Assembly (NCBI GenBank): GCA_020026375.1
Contig: JAHHQN010000006.1
Location: 1-64,000 of the forward strand
Direction of reading: 5' to 3'
Length of the DNA: 64,000 nt
From: Alistipes sp.
GTDB taxonomy: Bacteria > Bacteroidota > Bacteroidia > Bacteroidales > Rikenellaceae
Shown: positions 26,339 through 36,000 of the stretch, one piece after another
Layout: each line of letters begins with the position of its first letter
How positions within the stretch are numbered: the first letter of the stretch is position 1
Notes under the pieces: generated by a model
What the model was told of the DNA's origin: nothing
The model's input: the letters and a program-made list of their open reading frames with translations, nothing else
The model's database searches: none
Translations under genes and position numbers: made by a program

Positions 26339-27574
26339 ATGAGAAGCATCAGCAGATATTTCCTCACGTTCATCGCTCTGGGCAGCCTCATGGCAGGCTG
26401 CTCCGACGATGACACGCCGACAGAACCCAACGGCGGCGGACAGTCCGAGATTCCGGAGCAGCCCTCCGACCGCCCCTATGAGGGGTATGAGGGATACATG
26501 TTTGTCCTCGACCAGAGTCAGATTCCGTCGAACTCGGGCTACGAATCGGAGCGCGACGTGCCGCAGGCCAAGCTCGTGGCCATATCGCCCGAGGGCAAGG
26601 TGTCGCCCGACATCGTGGCGGAGCGCAACCCCGACCTCACACTCGGTTTCGACTGCCGTCTCCAGCGCACGGGCGACCACTTCGTGATTTTCGCCAAGCG
26701 CGAGTGGCTCAAAGACGACACCAATCTCAAGGCCAAGGCTACGGTCATCGCCGCAAAGAGCCTCGACATCAAGAGTCAGGTGGCATTCGACCTGCCCGAA
26801 AATACGGATTACGACTTTCTGGAAGCCGTGAACGAAGAGGTGGCCTTCATCGGTTATCAGGGCAAGAACATCTACCGTGTGAACCTCAAGGACGGCTCAA
26901 CGCAGAAATTCGCAGACGCAGAATACAACACCAACATCGGTGCTTTCGGCTACAAGAACACCCTTCTCACGTTCGTGGGCAACACACTCCGCATACTCAG
27001 TGCGGAGAACGGCCAGACACAGGGCGAGGTGACGCTGCCCAAAAGCGTAAGACGCGCCTACCGCAGCACCGACAACACGCTGGTACTCCAGTACACCGAC
27101 TACAACTGCGGTCTGTTGTCCATCGGCGAGCAGAAGCTCATCAAGGAGTTCAAGGAGCCCAAGCCCGAGCTGGCACTCAACAGCATGGAGTATGACGCGG
27201 CACATCAGCTGATCTACGCCCCCGGCAAGGACCGCAACAAGGACAAGATCTACACCCTCGACCTCTCGCAGGAGAACGTCAAGGCGGAGCTGTTCTATGT
27301 GGTTCCCCCGACCGACATCGACAAGAGCAAGGTGGTGACAGGCGCCATAAAAATCGGTCTGCAACCCGACAAATGTCAGATGTACATCGGTTATGTGAAC
27401 GATCTAGTCATTGTCGGTGAAGTGGGTAACCAACGCGGTTCACGCTCGGGATTCATCTCGCGACTCTCGCTCGAAGGCAAGGAAGGTGTCGAACTGCCAA
27501 TCACCGAACCCGACGAGAAGACCAAATTCGAGGACATGTATACCTTCTCCTCGTTCTTCTTCGTGTCGAAATAG
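26339..27574 (+). CDS. Beta-propeller surface lipoprotein, BtuG-like
   Basis: The 411-residue product has a lipoprotein signal ending at Cys21 followed by S-D-D-D, the surface export signal of Bacteroides. The mature protein is beta-rich with recurring blade-like units (for example YRVNLKDGSTQKF, LRILSAENGQTQGEVTLP, IYTLDLSQENVKAELF), the pattern of YncE/DUF5074-type seven-bladed propellers. In Bacteroides the surface lipoprotein BtuG has this fold, is of similar size, and binds B12 very tightly on top of BtuB. Location in a riboswitch-controlled operon supports the same job here. No BtuB receptor is present in the window. The fold is inferred from repeats, not from an alignment. Confidence 0.65.
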   Translation: MRSISRYFLTFIALGSLMAGCSDDDTPTEPNGGGQSEIPEQPSDRPYEGYEGYMFVLDQSQIPSNSGYESERDVPQAKLVAISPEGKVSPDIVAERNPDLTLGFDCRLQRTGDHFVIFAKREWLKDDTNLKAKATVIAAKSLDIKSQVAFDLPENTDYDFLEAVNEEVAFIGYQGKNIYRVNLKDGSTQKFADAEYNTNIGAFGYKNTLLTFVGNTLRILSAENGQTQGEVTLPKSVRRAYRSTDNTLVLQYTDYNCGLLSIGEQKLIKEFKEPKPELALNSMEYDAAHQLIYAPGKDRNKDKIYTLDLSQENVKAELFYVVPPTDIDKSKVVTGAIKIGLQPDKCQMYIGYVNDLVIVGEVGNQRGSRSGFISRLSLEGKEGVELPITEPDEKTKFEDMYTFSSFFFVSK

Positions 27575-27600
27575 CGGCATCACGCCACACGGAAAATCCG

Positions 27601-27647
27601 ATAGACATTGTGTAGGGAAATTTTCCCCACACAATGTCTATTTTTTA
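27601..27647 (+). terminator. Terminator of the LRR/propeller operon
   Basis: A long stem (ATAGACATTGTGT and complement, 27601-27613 with 27627-27641, small internal GGGAA/TTCCC) is followed by a T-run (27640-27646). Confidence 0.9.
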
Positions 27648-27736
27648 TGTCATTTTTCTTCGGCAAACACCACGCTGATTATACGCAAGTTACCCGACGA
27701 GCGTAAAAATTATTCAAAAAAATAATTATCAAAAAA

Positions 27737-27767
27737 TTTGCAGATATAGATTTTTGTACTACCTTTG
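27737..27767 (+). promoter_or_regulatory. Promoter of tRNA-Asp
   Basis: TTTG (27737-27740) and TACCTTTG (27760-27767) are 19 bases apart, the best promoter match in the window. Transcription would start about 55-60 bases ahead of the tRNA. Confidence 0.8.
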
Positions 27768-27827
27768 CACTCGCAATCGGGAAGCAACGACAACACAAAG
27801 CCCACCGAAAACCAAACACAAATAACT

Positions 27828-27901
27828 GGTGCGTTAGTTCAGCTGGTTAGAATACGTGCCTGTCACGCACGGGGTCAGGGGTTCGAGTCCCCTACGCACC
27901 G
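27828..27901 (+). tRNA. tRNA-Asp (GTC)
   Basis: A full cloverleaf can be drawn: acceptor GGTGCGT/ACGCACC, D stem GTTC/GAAT, anticodon stem CGTGC/GCACG with loop CTGTCAC giving anticodon GTC, and T stem AGGGG/CCCCT with loop TTCGAGT. The discriminator base is G, as expected for aspartate. The 3' CCA is not encoded. Confidence 0.97.
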
Positions 27902-27904
27902 CAC

Positions 27905-27948
27905 AAAAAAGTGTAAATCAAATAGTTACGAGATTTACACTTTTTTTT
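27905..27948 (+). terminator. Terminator of tRNA-Asp
   Basis: Stem AAAAAAGTGTAAATC (27905-27919) pairs with its complement at 27932-27946 and ends in eight T. It follows the tRNA by three bases. Confidence 0.92.
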
Positions 27949-28104
27949 CACACCCAAAAATCAAGGGCAAAGAAATAAAGTAAAATATTTTCTTCGGGAA
28001 AAACCGAAAACTACCCCACTGGCTGATTCTTTGATTGCACACCCGACGATTAACTGTACTTCTTGAATTCCCGACCGGCATAAACAGTAACGAGAGATTA
28101 TTAG

Positions 28105-28341
28105 TATTCTGTTAAAAGGGGGCAACCAGCCCGGCACGTCGCCGCTATAAAAGGTGGCCGATTTGACACAGTTGCAGTGAATTTATTCTGTGCGGCGGAA
28201 TTCCTCACACGGAAGGTACCCTTCGTCTGTGCAGCCGACACGGGCAGCAAGGTCATCGTGACGGTGGCACCCCCGTCAAAACGGCAGATTGTGGTGAGTA
28301 AGGAGCGCATTCCCCAACTCAAGATGTGGCTCAACACCTAA
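28105..28341 (+). pseudogene. Possible 3' remnant of a protein gene
   Basis: Within the roughly 580-base gap between tRNA-Asp and the Dcu transporter, one plus-strand frame stays open for 78 codons and ends with TAA at 28341. It has no ATG; the C-terminal half has normal-looking composition (...KVIVTVAPPSKRQIVVSKERIPQLKM...), as in a real protein tail. The frame is closed by a TAG at 28102. I do not recognise the family. It may equally be chance; a minus-strand frame overlaps it. The rest of 27949-28483 shows nothing I can name. Confidence 0.25.
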
Positions 28342-28483
28342 GCCGCACACTGCGACACCATCGGCAACAAAAACCGTCGGAGCGGTACGACCTCGACGGT
28401 AAAGAAGGGTGGAAAATTGATGTTTTTGGGGTGAAATGCAACTTTTCACCACAGGAAAAGAGCGTACAATCAGCGAAATGCAC

Positions 28484-28491
28484 TAAATTTG
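28484..28491 (+). promoter_or_regulatory. Promoter -7 element of the Dcu transporter gene
   Basis: TAAATTTG, a full match to TAnnTTTG, lies 37 bases ahead of the ATG at 28529. Confidence 0.6.
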
Positions 28492-28528
28492 CAGCCGATT
28501 TTTCACCACACAAGACAAAGACATCTGC

Positions 28529-29827
28529 ATGCTTACACAATTTCTGTTCGTACTGGGTGCCATCATCATCGGCGCACGACTCGGCGGTATCGGTTTGGGG
28601 GTGATGGGCGGCTTCGGCATCGCCATACTCACCTTCGTATTCGGACTGCAACCCACAGCTCCGCCCATCGACGTCATGCTCATGGTGGCAGCCGTCATCT
28701 CCGCCGCCTCGTGTATGCAGGCCGCCGGAGGTCTCGACTACATGACCAAGGTGGCCGAGCGCATCTTGCGCCGCAACCCCTCCCACATCACCATCATCAG
28801 TCCGCTGGTGACCTATCTGTTCACCTTCCTGGCCGGAACGGGTCACATCGCCTACTCACTGCTGACGGTCATCGCCGAGGTGGCCACCGAGACCAAGATC
28901 CGCCCCGAACGTCCGCTGGGTATCGCCGTCATCGCCTCGCAGCAGGCCATCACGGCCAGCCCCATCTCCGCCGCCACGGTCGCCCTGCTGGGGCTGCTGA
29001 GCGGCTACGACATCACCATGTTCGACATTCTGATTATCAGCATTCCGGCCACTCTGACCGGTGTCCTCGCCGGCGCATTCTTCTCGCTGCGCGTGGGCAA
29101 AGACCTGATGAACGACCCCGAATACCTCCGCCGTCTCGAAGCCGGAGAGATTCAGAACAAGCATGTGGAGCTGAACGACGTGAGCAACCTCTTCCATGCA
29201 CGCCTCTCGGTGCTGCTGTTCCTCGCCGCCACGTTCCTCATCGTACTGTTCGGCTCGGTGGACAGCCTGCGACCCTCGTTCGGCGGCAAGCCCCTCGACA
29301 TGCCCGTCATCATCGAAATCATCATGCTGGCCACCGCCGCCCTTATCCTGCTCATCTGCCGCATCAACGGCTCGGAGCCTGTGCGCGGCAGCGTCTTCTC
29401 GGCAGGCATGCAGGCCGTGGTGACCATCTTCGGTATCGCGTGGATGGGCGACACCTTCATCAACGGCAACATCACCCCGCTCACAGCAGCCATTCAGGGT
29501 GTGGTGACCGACATGCCGTGGCTCTTCTTCCTCGCTCTGTTCGCCACCTCGATACTCCTCAACAGTCAGGCCGCCACCGTGAGGGCCGTCGTGCCGCTGG
29601 GTATCGCCCTGGGTATCGCCCCCTCGATGCTCGTCGCACTCTTTCCGGCCGTCAACGGCTACTTCTTCATTCCCAACTACCCCACGCTGATTGCGGCCAT
29701 CAACTTCGACCGCACGGGTACCACCCACATCGGCAAATGGGTGTTGAACCACTCGTTCATGCTGCCGGGACTCATCTCCACGGGTGTGGCCGTCTGCACG
29801 GGAATGCTGCTCATACAGTTGTTGTAA
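28529..29827 (+). CDS. Anaerobic C4-dicarboxylate transporter, DcuA/DcuB family
   Basis: Inner-membrane carrier exchanging fumarate, malate or aspartate for succinate during anaerobic fumarate respiration. The 432-residue product has about ten to twelve hydrophobic helices and family signatures near the N-terminus (GARLGGIGLGVMGGFGIAIL), in the GTGHIAYSLLTVIAEVA segment, in the SQQAITASPISAATVALL stretch and in the C-terminal FIPNYPTLIAAINFDRTGTTHIGK. Length matches DcuA and DcuB; the two cannot be told apart here. It is monocistronic. It fits a succinate-forming metabolism coupled to the Na+-NQR. Confidence 0.95.
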   Translation: MLTQFLFVLGAIIIGARLGGIGLGVMGGFGIAILTFVFGLQPTAPPIDVMLMVAAVISAASCMQAAGGLDYMTKVAERILRRNPSHITIISPLVTYLFTFLAGTGHIAYSLLTVIAEVATETKIRPERPLGIAVIASQQAITASPISAATVALLGLLSGYDITMFDILIISIPATLTGVLAGAFFSLRVGKDLMNDPEYLRRLEAGEIQNKHVELNDVSNLFHARLSVLLFLAATFLIVLFGSVDSLRPSFGGKPLDMPVIIEIIMLATAALILLICRINGSEPVRGSVFSAGMQAVVTIFGIAWMGDTFINGNITPLTAAIQGVVTDMPWLFFLALFATSILLNSQAATVRAVVPLGIALGIAPSMLVALFPAVNGYFFIPNYPTLIAAINFDRTGTTHIGKWVLNHSFMLPGLISTGVAVCTGMLLIQLL

Positions 29828-29846
29828 CACCCCCTCCAGCATACAA

Positions 29847-29884
29847 AAATCCGCATCGCGTGCAGTCGCGATGCGGATTTTTCA
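29847..29884. terminator. Bidirectional terminator between Dcu and EamA genes
   Basis: A perfect 16-bp stem (29847-29862 with 29869-29884, AAAAATCCGCATCGCG and complement) has a 6-base loop and serves the convergent genes on both sides. Confidence 0.92.
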
Positions 29885-29910
29885 TATCGGGACAACTCCT
29901 CCGCGGAGCG

Positions 29911-30816
29911 TCACTTCATCTGATTGCCCATGTAGAGGAACAACATGCTGACGATGACCAGCACCAGATCGACGGCCTTGCTGCGGAGATTCTTCTCACG
30001 GAAGACCATCGCGCCGAAAAGGAACGAGACCACCACACTGCTGCGGCGCACCATCGAGACGATGGAAATCATCGAGTCCTCCATGCCCAGCGCGTAGAAG
30101 TAGACAAAGTCGGCCGCACAGAGGAACAGCGAGATGAAGACGATGCACCAACTCCAGTGAAAGGGGGTGGAGGTCTTGCGCTTGGGCCACCACAGCAGCA
30201 GAATGATGCCGCCCATGAGGAAGAGCTGGTAGACGTTGTACCACGCCTGCACGACCATGTGGTTGAACTGCCCCATGAGATACTTGTCGTAGAGACCGCT
30301 CACCGTACCCAGCAATGCCGCCGCCACGACACACAATATCCAGCGGTTATGACGGAAATCGATGCCTTCCTTGCGGCCCGAACGGCTGAGCAGGAAGAAC
30401 GAGATGACGGCCATCGACACACCGGCCCACTGCCAGAGGTTGAGCCGCTCGCCGAAAATGAGCATTGCACCCAGCAGCACCATGACGGGACGTGTGGCAT
30501 TGATGGGGCCGACGAGTGTCAGCGGCAGGTGCTTCATGCCGAAGTAGCCGAACACCCACGACGAGAGGACGATGAGCGACTTGAGCAGAATGAAGCGGTG
30601 CACCTCCCACCCCACCGACGGCACATAGAACAGCGAGTCGGCCAACCACTCGGGACACAGGGCCGAAACCAGAATGAAGGGCAGGAATATCAGTGTGGAG
30701 AACAGGGTGTTGAGTCCCAGTACGGGCAACACCGCATTGCCGGCCAGCGACTTTTTCTTAAACACATCGTAGAAACCCAGCAGCGCCGCCGAACAGAAAG
30801 CCAGTAACAACCACAT
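29911..30816 (-). CDS. EamA/DMT-family transporter
   Basis: Ten-helix inner-membrane protein of the drug/metabolite transporter superfamily. The 301-residue product shows the two EamA halves; each ends with a conserved region (GPINATRPVMVLLGAMLIFGERL in the first, MVRRSSVVVSFLFGAMVFREKNL in the second). Substrate is unknown; relatives move amino acids, sugars or nucleosides. It begins eight bases after the small secreted protein gene on the same strand, so the two are likely cotranscribed. Confidence 0.9.
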   Translation of the reverse strand: MWLLLAFCSAALLGFYDVFKKKSLAGNAVLPVLGLNTLFSTLIFLPFILVSALCPEWLADSLFYVPSVGWEVHRFILLKSLIVLSSWVFGYFGMKHLPLTLVGPINATRPVMVLLGAMLIFGERLNLWQWAGVSMAVISFFLLSRSGRKEGIDFRHNRWILCVVAAALLGTVSGLYDKYLMGQFNHMVVQAWYNVYQLFLMGGIILLLWWPKRKTSTPFHWSWCIVFISLFLCAADFVYFYALGMEDSMISIVSMVRRSSVVVSFLFGAMVFREKNLRSKAVDLVLVIVSMLFLYMGNQMK

Positions 30817-30824
30817 ACGCCGCG

Positions 30825-31385
30825 CTACTCCTTATCCCTGGTGTTGAACAGTGCGCGCAGCACCTTGATTTCGTGGACACGCACACCCTCCGAGGGGAAA
30901 TAGACCTTCACGGTGTGCTTCTTGCCCTTGAGCAGCTTCACCTTGAAATTCGCCTTCACATACTTGTTGGGCAGACGGTTGGTCTTCACCTCCAGTTCCT
31001 GCACCTGCTGGGTGTTCATGCCGATACCCAGACGGGGCGACGAGGGCGCCTTGTCACTGTCGACACTGTAATAGACCAGCACATTGTAGCTGCCGCCGAG
31101 CACCTTGTTGCTGATGACATATTCGGCATGGGGCTGCAACATCACGCCGGCATTGGCCTGGCCGTTGCGTTTGTAGGAGGAGGCCTTACCCGTGATGTAG
31201 GTCTTGCCGTTGAGCGTGCCGCGCTCCACGAACTGCGCATGGTTGTAGTCGGTGGCCGCAATGGTGACGTGCATCTTCTCCACCTCATGCACCTCCTTGT
31301 TGCCGGCCTGCGCAGGAAGGATTGACAATATCACCGACACGGCGAACAACAGACGGCCCAACCGCCATAAATCGAGTCTTTTCAT
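30825..31385 (-). CDS. Small secreted protein with carbohydrate-binding-like fold
   Basis: The 186-residue product starts at ATG 31385 (MKRLDLWRLGRLLFAVSVIL), with a signal peptide cleaved after A-Q-A (about residue 27). An upstream in-frame extension to 31484 lacks ATG and would ruin the signal peptide. The mature domain of about 155 residues is all-beta with features seen in galactose-binding-like modules: an NGKTYITGKASSY strand, SYNVLVYYSVDS, and a C-terminal VKVYFPSEGVRVHEIKVLRA. The function is not known; CBM35-like sugar binding is a guess from strand pattern. Confidence 0.65.
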   Translation of the reverse strand: MKRLDLWRLGRLLFAVSVILSILPAQAGNKEVHEVEKMHVTIAATDYNHAQFVERGTLNGKTYITGKASSYKRNGQANAGVMLQPHAEYVISNKVLGGSYNVLVYYSVDSDKAPSSPRLGIGMNTQQVQELEVKTNRLPNKYVKANFKVKLLKGKKHTVKVYFPSEGVRVHEIKVLRALFNTRDKE

Positions 31386-31786
31386 AGTCTTGAAATTGAT
31401 TAAAATGTTACATTTCGCCGCCGCGGCCTGATGACACGCCGCCACGGCAAGGGACGGGGGACTCCCCGACGAAAAAGTTCGCAAAATTAATTAAAATTTC
31501 TTGAATATTCACCGGTTTCTCTTTTTCATTCCTCATTTCACCCTCTTCATCGACATCATTCCCTGGAGTCAATCACGGCGGATTCTCCCTCCGCAAGTCG
31601 GTTTTAGGAGCTGAGGTTTTGTCCGTTATGTCTCATAAAATCTTCTAAATACAATCACCGCGAAAAAAAAATTCATTTTTGATATCTTATTTTTCCGTTT
31701 AGTCTCGTTTGATAGGTAAAACTGTATATTTTTGCGCCCGAAAAAATACGGATACCACACACTAACAAATCCGTAACTTGAACACT
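31386..31786. other. Divergent intergenic region
   Basis: No gene seen. On the minus strand TAATTTTG (31482-31489) could serve the secreted protein gene, leaving an approximately 90-base GC-rich leader. On the plus strand TATTTTTG (31727-31734), with TTTG at 31708-31711, could serve the efflux operon, leaving about 45 bases of leader. The space between (31490-31700) is AT-rich and shows no hairpin or repeat I can call. Confidence 0.5.
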
Positions 31787-33046
31787 ATGCATTTATCAAA
31801 CGAGAAACTCACTCAGCAGGCTGCACAGGCTGGTCGCCGCACCCTGCAAATCGGTGGAGAAGCCACAGCCAAAGTACGCAGCATGTCGCGACGCTCATGG
31901 CTGCTGCTCATTACCGCAGCACACCTCATCGCCGGAGGAATCTGGTGGTGGACGCGCCCCGAACCCGTCAAGCCGGTCTACCCCATCGTGGAGGTAGCTC
32001 CCGTCAATGCCGACGACGTGGAACTCTACGGAGAATATGTCGGCCGAATCCGCGCACAGCAATTCGTCGAAATCCGCGCCCGCGTGGAGGGCTTCCTCGA
32101 AAAAATGATGTTCGAGGAGGGAACCTATGTCAAAAAGGGACAGCGCCTCTTCCTCATCGACCCCAAACTCTATGAGGCACGCGTCAACAAGGCACGCGCG
32201 CAGCTCAACAAGGACAAGTCGATGGCCATGAAGGCCCACCGCGACCTGGAGCGCATCAAGCCCCTCTACGAGCAGAATGCAGCCAGCCAACTCGACCTGG
32301 ACAACGCCATCGCTTCGTATGAGAGTGCCACCGCCTCGGTGGAGATGTCGGAGGCCGACCTCACACAGGCAGAGACGGCTCTGGGCTACACCCTGGTCAG
32401 CTCGCCCATCTCGGGTTACATCTCGGAGCGCAGTGTCGACATCGGAACGCTGGTCGGCCCCAACGGCAAGTCGCTGCTGGCCACCGTGGTCAAGAGCGAC
32501 ACCGTGAGAGTGGACTTCAGCATGACGGGTCTCGACTATCTGAAGAGCAAGGCCCGCAATGTGAATCTGGGTCAGAAGGACACCACCCGCAAGTGGGACC
32601 CCTACATCACCATCACCCTGGCCGACAACACCCAGTATCCCCTGCGCGGTCTGGTCGACTTTGCCGATCCGCAGGTTGATCCCGAGACCGGAACCTTCTC
32701 CGTGCGTGCCGAGATGGCCAACCCCGACCATATCCTGCTGCCGGGACAGTTCACCAAGGTGCGTCTGCTGCTCGACGTGAGAGAGCAGGCCACGGTGGTT
32801 CCCACCAAATCGGTCATCATCGAGAAGGGCGGCGCCTACATCTTCGTTATCCGCCGCGACAGCACCGCCGAGCGACGACTCATCGAACTGGGTCCCGAGG
32901 TGCGTAACCGCGTGATTGTGGAGCGCGGCGTGGTTCCCGGCGAGCGCATCGTGGTGGAGGGCTTCCACAAGCTCACCCACGGCGACAAGGTCGACCCCCG
33001 ACCCGCAAAGACATCAGCAACCGAGGTCAAGACCTCAGAAAAATAA
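31787..33046 (+). CDS. RND efflux periplasmic adaptor (AcrA/MexA family)
   Basis: Membrane-fusion protein linking the inner-membrane pump to the outer-membrane channel. The 419-residue product starts at ATG 31787; a second possible ATG at 31883 (MSRRSWLLLIT) would still keep the membrane anchor at the WLLLITAAHLIAGGIWW segment. It has the split lipoyl domain (EIRARVEGFLEKMMFEEGTYVKKGQRLF and TLVSSPISGYISERSVDIGTLV) flanking a coiled-coil hairpin, then beta-barrel and membrane-proximal domains. Unlike many adaptors it appears anchored by a transmembrane helix rather than a lipid. It is first of a three-gene efflux operon. Confidence 0.93.
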   Translation: MHLSNEKLTQQAAQAGRRTLQIGGEATAKVRSMSRRSWLLLITAAHLIAGGIWWWTRPEPVKPVYPIVEVAPVNADDVELYGEYVGRIRAQQFVEIRARVEGFLEKMMFEEGTYVKKGQRLFLIDPKLYEARVNKARAQLNKDKSMAMKAHRDLERIKPLYEQNAASQLDLDNAIASYESATASVEMSEADLTQAETALGYTLVSSPISGYISERSVDIGTLVGPNGKSLLATVVKSDTVRVDFSMTGLDYLKSKARNVNLGQKDTTRKWDPYITITLADNTQYPLRGLVDFADPQVDPETGTFSVRAEMANPDHILLPGQFTKVRLLLDVREQATVVPTKSVIIEKGGAYIFVIRRDSTAERRLIELGPEVRNRVIVERGVVPGERIVVEGFHKLTHGDKVDPRPAKTSATEVKTSEK

Positions 33047-33055
33047 CAGGCAGCC

Positions 33056-36000
33056 ATGAAACTCGATTTCTTTATCGACAGACCCATCTTCTCGACGGTG
33101 CTGTCAGTGGTCATCGTCATCGTGGGTCTGTTGGGACTGATGATGCTGCCCGTTGACCAATACCCGCGCATCGTTCCCCCCGTGGTGAAGGTGTCGGCCT
33201 CGTATCCGGGTGCCAGCGCGCAGACCGTGACCCAGGCCGTGGCCACCCCCATCGAACAGGAGCTGAACGGTACGCCCGGCATGCTCTACATGGAGTCGAC
33301 CAACAGCAACACCGGCGGCTTCTCGGCCACCATCACCTTCGACATCGACACCGACCCCGACCTGGCGGCCGTCGAGATTCAGAACCGTGTGAAGCAGGCC
33401 GAGTCGCGTCTGCCGGCCGAGGTGATTCAGAACGGCATCTCGGTGCAGAAGCAGGCATCGAGCAAGCTGATGACCATCACCCTGCTCTCCACCGACCCCA
33501 AATTCGACGAAATCTATCTGTCGAACTACGCCACGCTCAACGTGTTGGACATGTTGCGCCGTGTGAAGGGCGTCGGCAGCATCTACAATATCGGTAGCCG
33601 CTACTACGCCATGCAGATATGGGTGCAGCCCGACCGTCTGGCTAACCTCGGTCTCACGGTGCAGGATTTGCAGAAGGCCCTCAAGGACCAGAACCGCGAG
33701 TCGGCAGCCGGTGTGCTGGGTCAGCAGCCCGTCACGAACCTCGACATCACCATACCCATCACGGCACGCGGACGACTCTCGTCGGTGGCCGAATTTGAGG
33801 AGATTGTCATACGCGCCAATCCCGACGGCTCGCTGCTCCGTCTGCGCGACGTGGCACGCGTGTCGCTCGAGGCCTCGTCGTACAGCACAGAGAGTGGTAT
33901 CAACGGCGGAAATGCCGCCGTGCTAGACATCAACATGCTGCCCGGTGCCAACGCCATGGAGGTGGCGCGCGAGGTGAGAAAAACCATGGAGGAAATCAGC
34001 CGCAACTTCCCCGAGGGCATCTCCTACAAGATTCCCTTCGATATGACATCGTTCATCTCGCAGTCCATCAAGGAGGTCTACCACACCCTCTTCGAGGCTC
34101 TGCTGCTGGTTATACTGGTGGTCTTCCTCTCGTTGCAGAACTGGAGAGCCACACTCATTCCCACCATCGTGGTCCCCATCTCGCTCATCGGTACCTTCGG
34201 TGTGATGCTGGCCTTCGGCTTCTCGCTCAACATGATGACCCTGCTGGGTCTGATTCTGGCCATCGGTATCGTGGTCGACGACGCCATCGTGGTGGTGGAG
34301 TCGGTCGAGCGCACCATGAACGAAGAGGGACTCTCGCCCAAGGAGGCCACCAAGAAGTCGATGAAGGGACTCGGCAGTGCCATCATCGCCACTTCGCTGG
34401 TGTTGTGTGCCGTGTTCGTGCCGGTGAGCTTCCTGTCGGGCATCACGGGACAGCTCTACCGTCAGTTCACCATCACCATCGCCGTGTCGGTGCTGATTTC
34501 GACCTTCGTGGCCCTGACCCTCTCGCCGGCACTCTGTGCCATCTTCCTGCGTCCCGATTCGGGCAAGAAGAAGAACAGAATCTTCCGCCGCATCAACATC
34601 TGGCTGGGCAAGGGCAACAAATCCTACGAGAAGGCCATTCGCTGGAGCATACGCCACTCGAGCCGCATGATTGCCTTCTTCGGCATCTCGCTCATCGCCC
34701 TGTGGGTACTCAACAAGGTGGTGCCGCAGAGTTTCATGCCCCAGGAGGACCAGGGTTATTTCACCGTGGAGCTGGAGCTGCCCGAGGGTGCCACCCTCGA
34801 ACGCACGCGCAGCATCAAGGACCGCGCCATGGAGTTCCTCATGTCGTGTGACGATGTGGAGTATGTACTCGACGTGGCAGGTACCAGCCCGAGAGTGGGT
34901 ACCAACCAGTCGCGCTGTCAGATGACCGTCATTCTCAAACCGTGGGACGAGCGAAAGAGTTCGAATATCCGCGAGGTGATGAACCGCGTGCGCCGCGAAA
35001 TGGAACAGTATCCCGAAAGCAAGGTCTATCTCTCGACCCCTCCCGTCATTCCGGGTATGGGTACTTCGGGCGGTTTCGAGATGGTGCTTGAAGCACGCGG
35101 CGATGCGTCGTACAACGATTTGCAGCGCGCCGTCGACACCCTGCTCCACTACGCCTCGAAGCACAAGGAGCTGACGGGTCTCTCGGCCTCGATACAGAAG
35201 GACATTCCCCAGCTCTACTTCGACGTCGACCGCGACAAGGCGCAGATGCTGGGTGTGCCGATGGCCGACATCTTCTCGACGGTCAAGACCTTCACCGGCT
35301 CGGTGTATGTCAACGACTTCAACATGTTCAACCGTATCTACCGCGTGTATATACAGGCCGAAGCCCCCTACCGCGCACAACAGGACAATCTGGGACTCTT
35401 CTTCGTCAGAGGTTCCGACGGCGCAATGATTCCCATCACGGCACTCGGCACCACCTCCTACACCACCGGTCCGGGTACTATCCGCCGATTCAACATGTTC
35501 AACTCGGCCACCATCTCCGGTGAGGCGGCACAGGGTTACAGTTCGGGACAGGCCATGCTCCTGCTCGAGAAAATCGCCCGCCAGCACCTCCCGGCCTCTA
35601 TCGGTATCGAGTGGAGCGGTCTGTCGTATCAGGAGAAGCACGTCAGCGGTCAGACCGGCTATGTATTGGCACTGGCTCTGCTGTTCGTCTTCCTCTTCCT
35701 GGCGGCACAGTACGAGAGCTGGTCGATTCCCGTGGCGGTGATTCTCTCGCTGCCCGTGGCCGGCATCGGCGCCTATGTGGGCAACTGGGCGTGCGGTCTG
35801 GAGAACAACATCTACTTCCAGATCGGTCTGGTGATGCTGGTGGGTCTGGTGGCCAAGAATGCCATTCTCATCGTGGAGTTCGCCAAGGACGAGGTGGAGA
35901 AGGGACGCGACACCCTCACGGCTGTCATCATGGCCGCGCAGCTGCGTTTCCGCCCCATCGTGATGACCTCGCTGGCCTTCATTCTGGGCATGCTGCCGCT

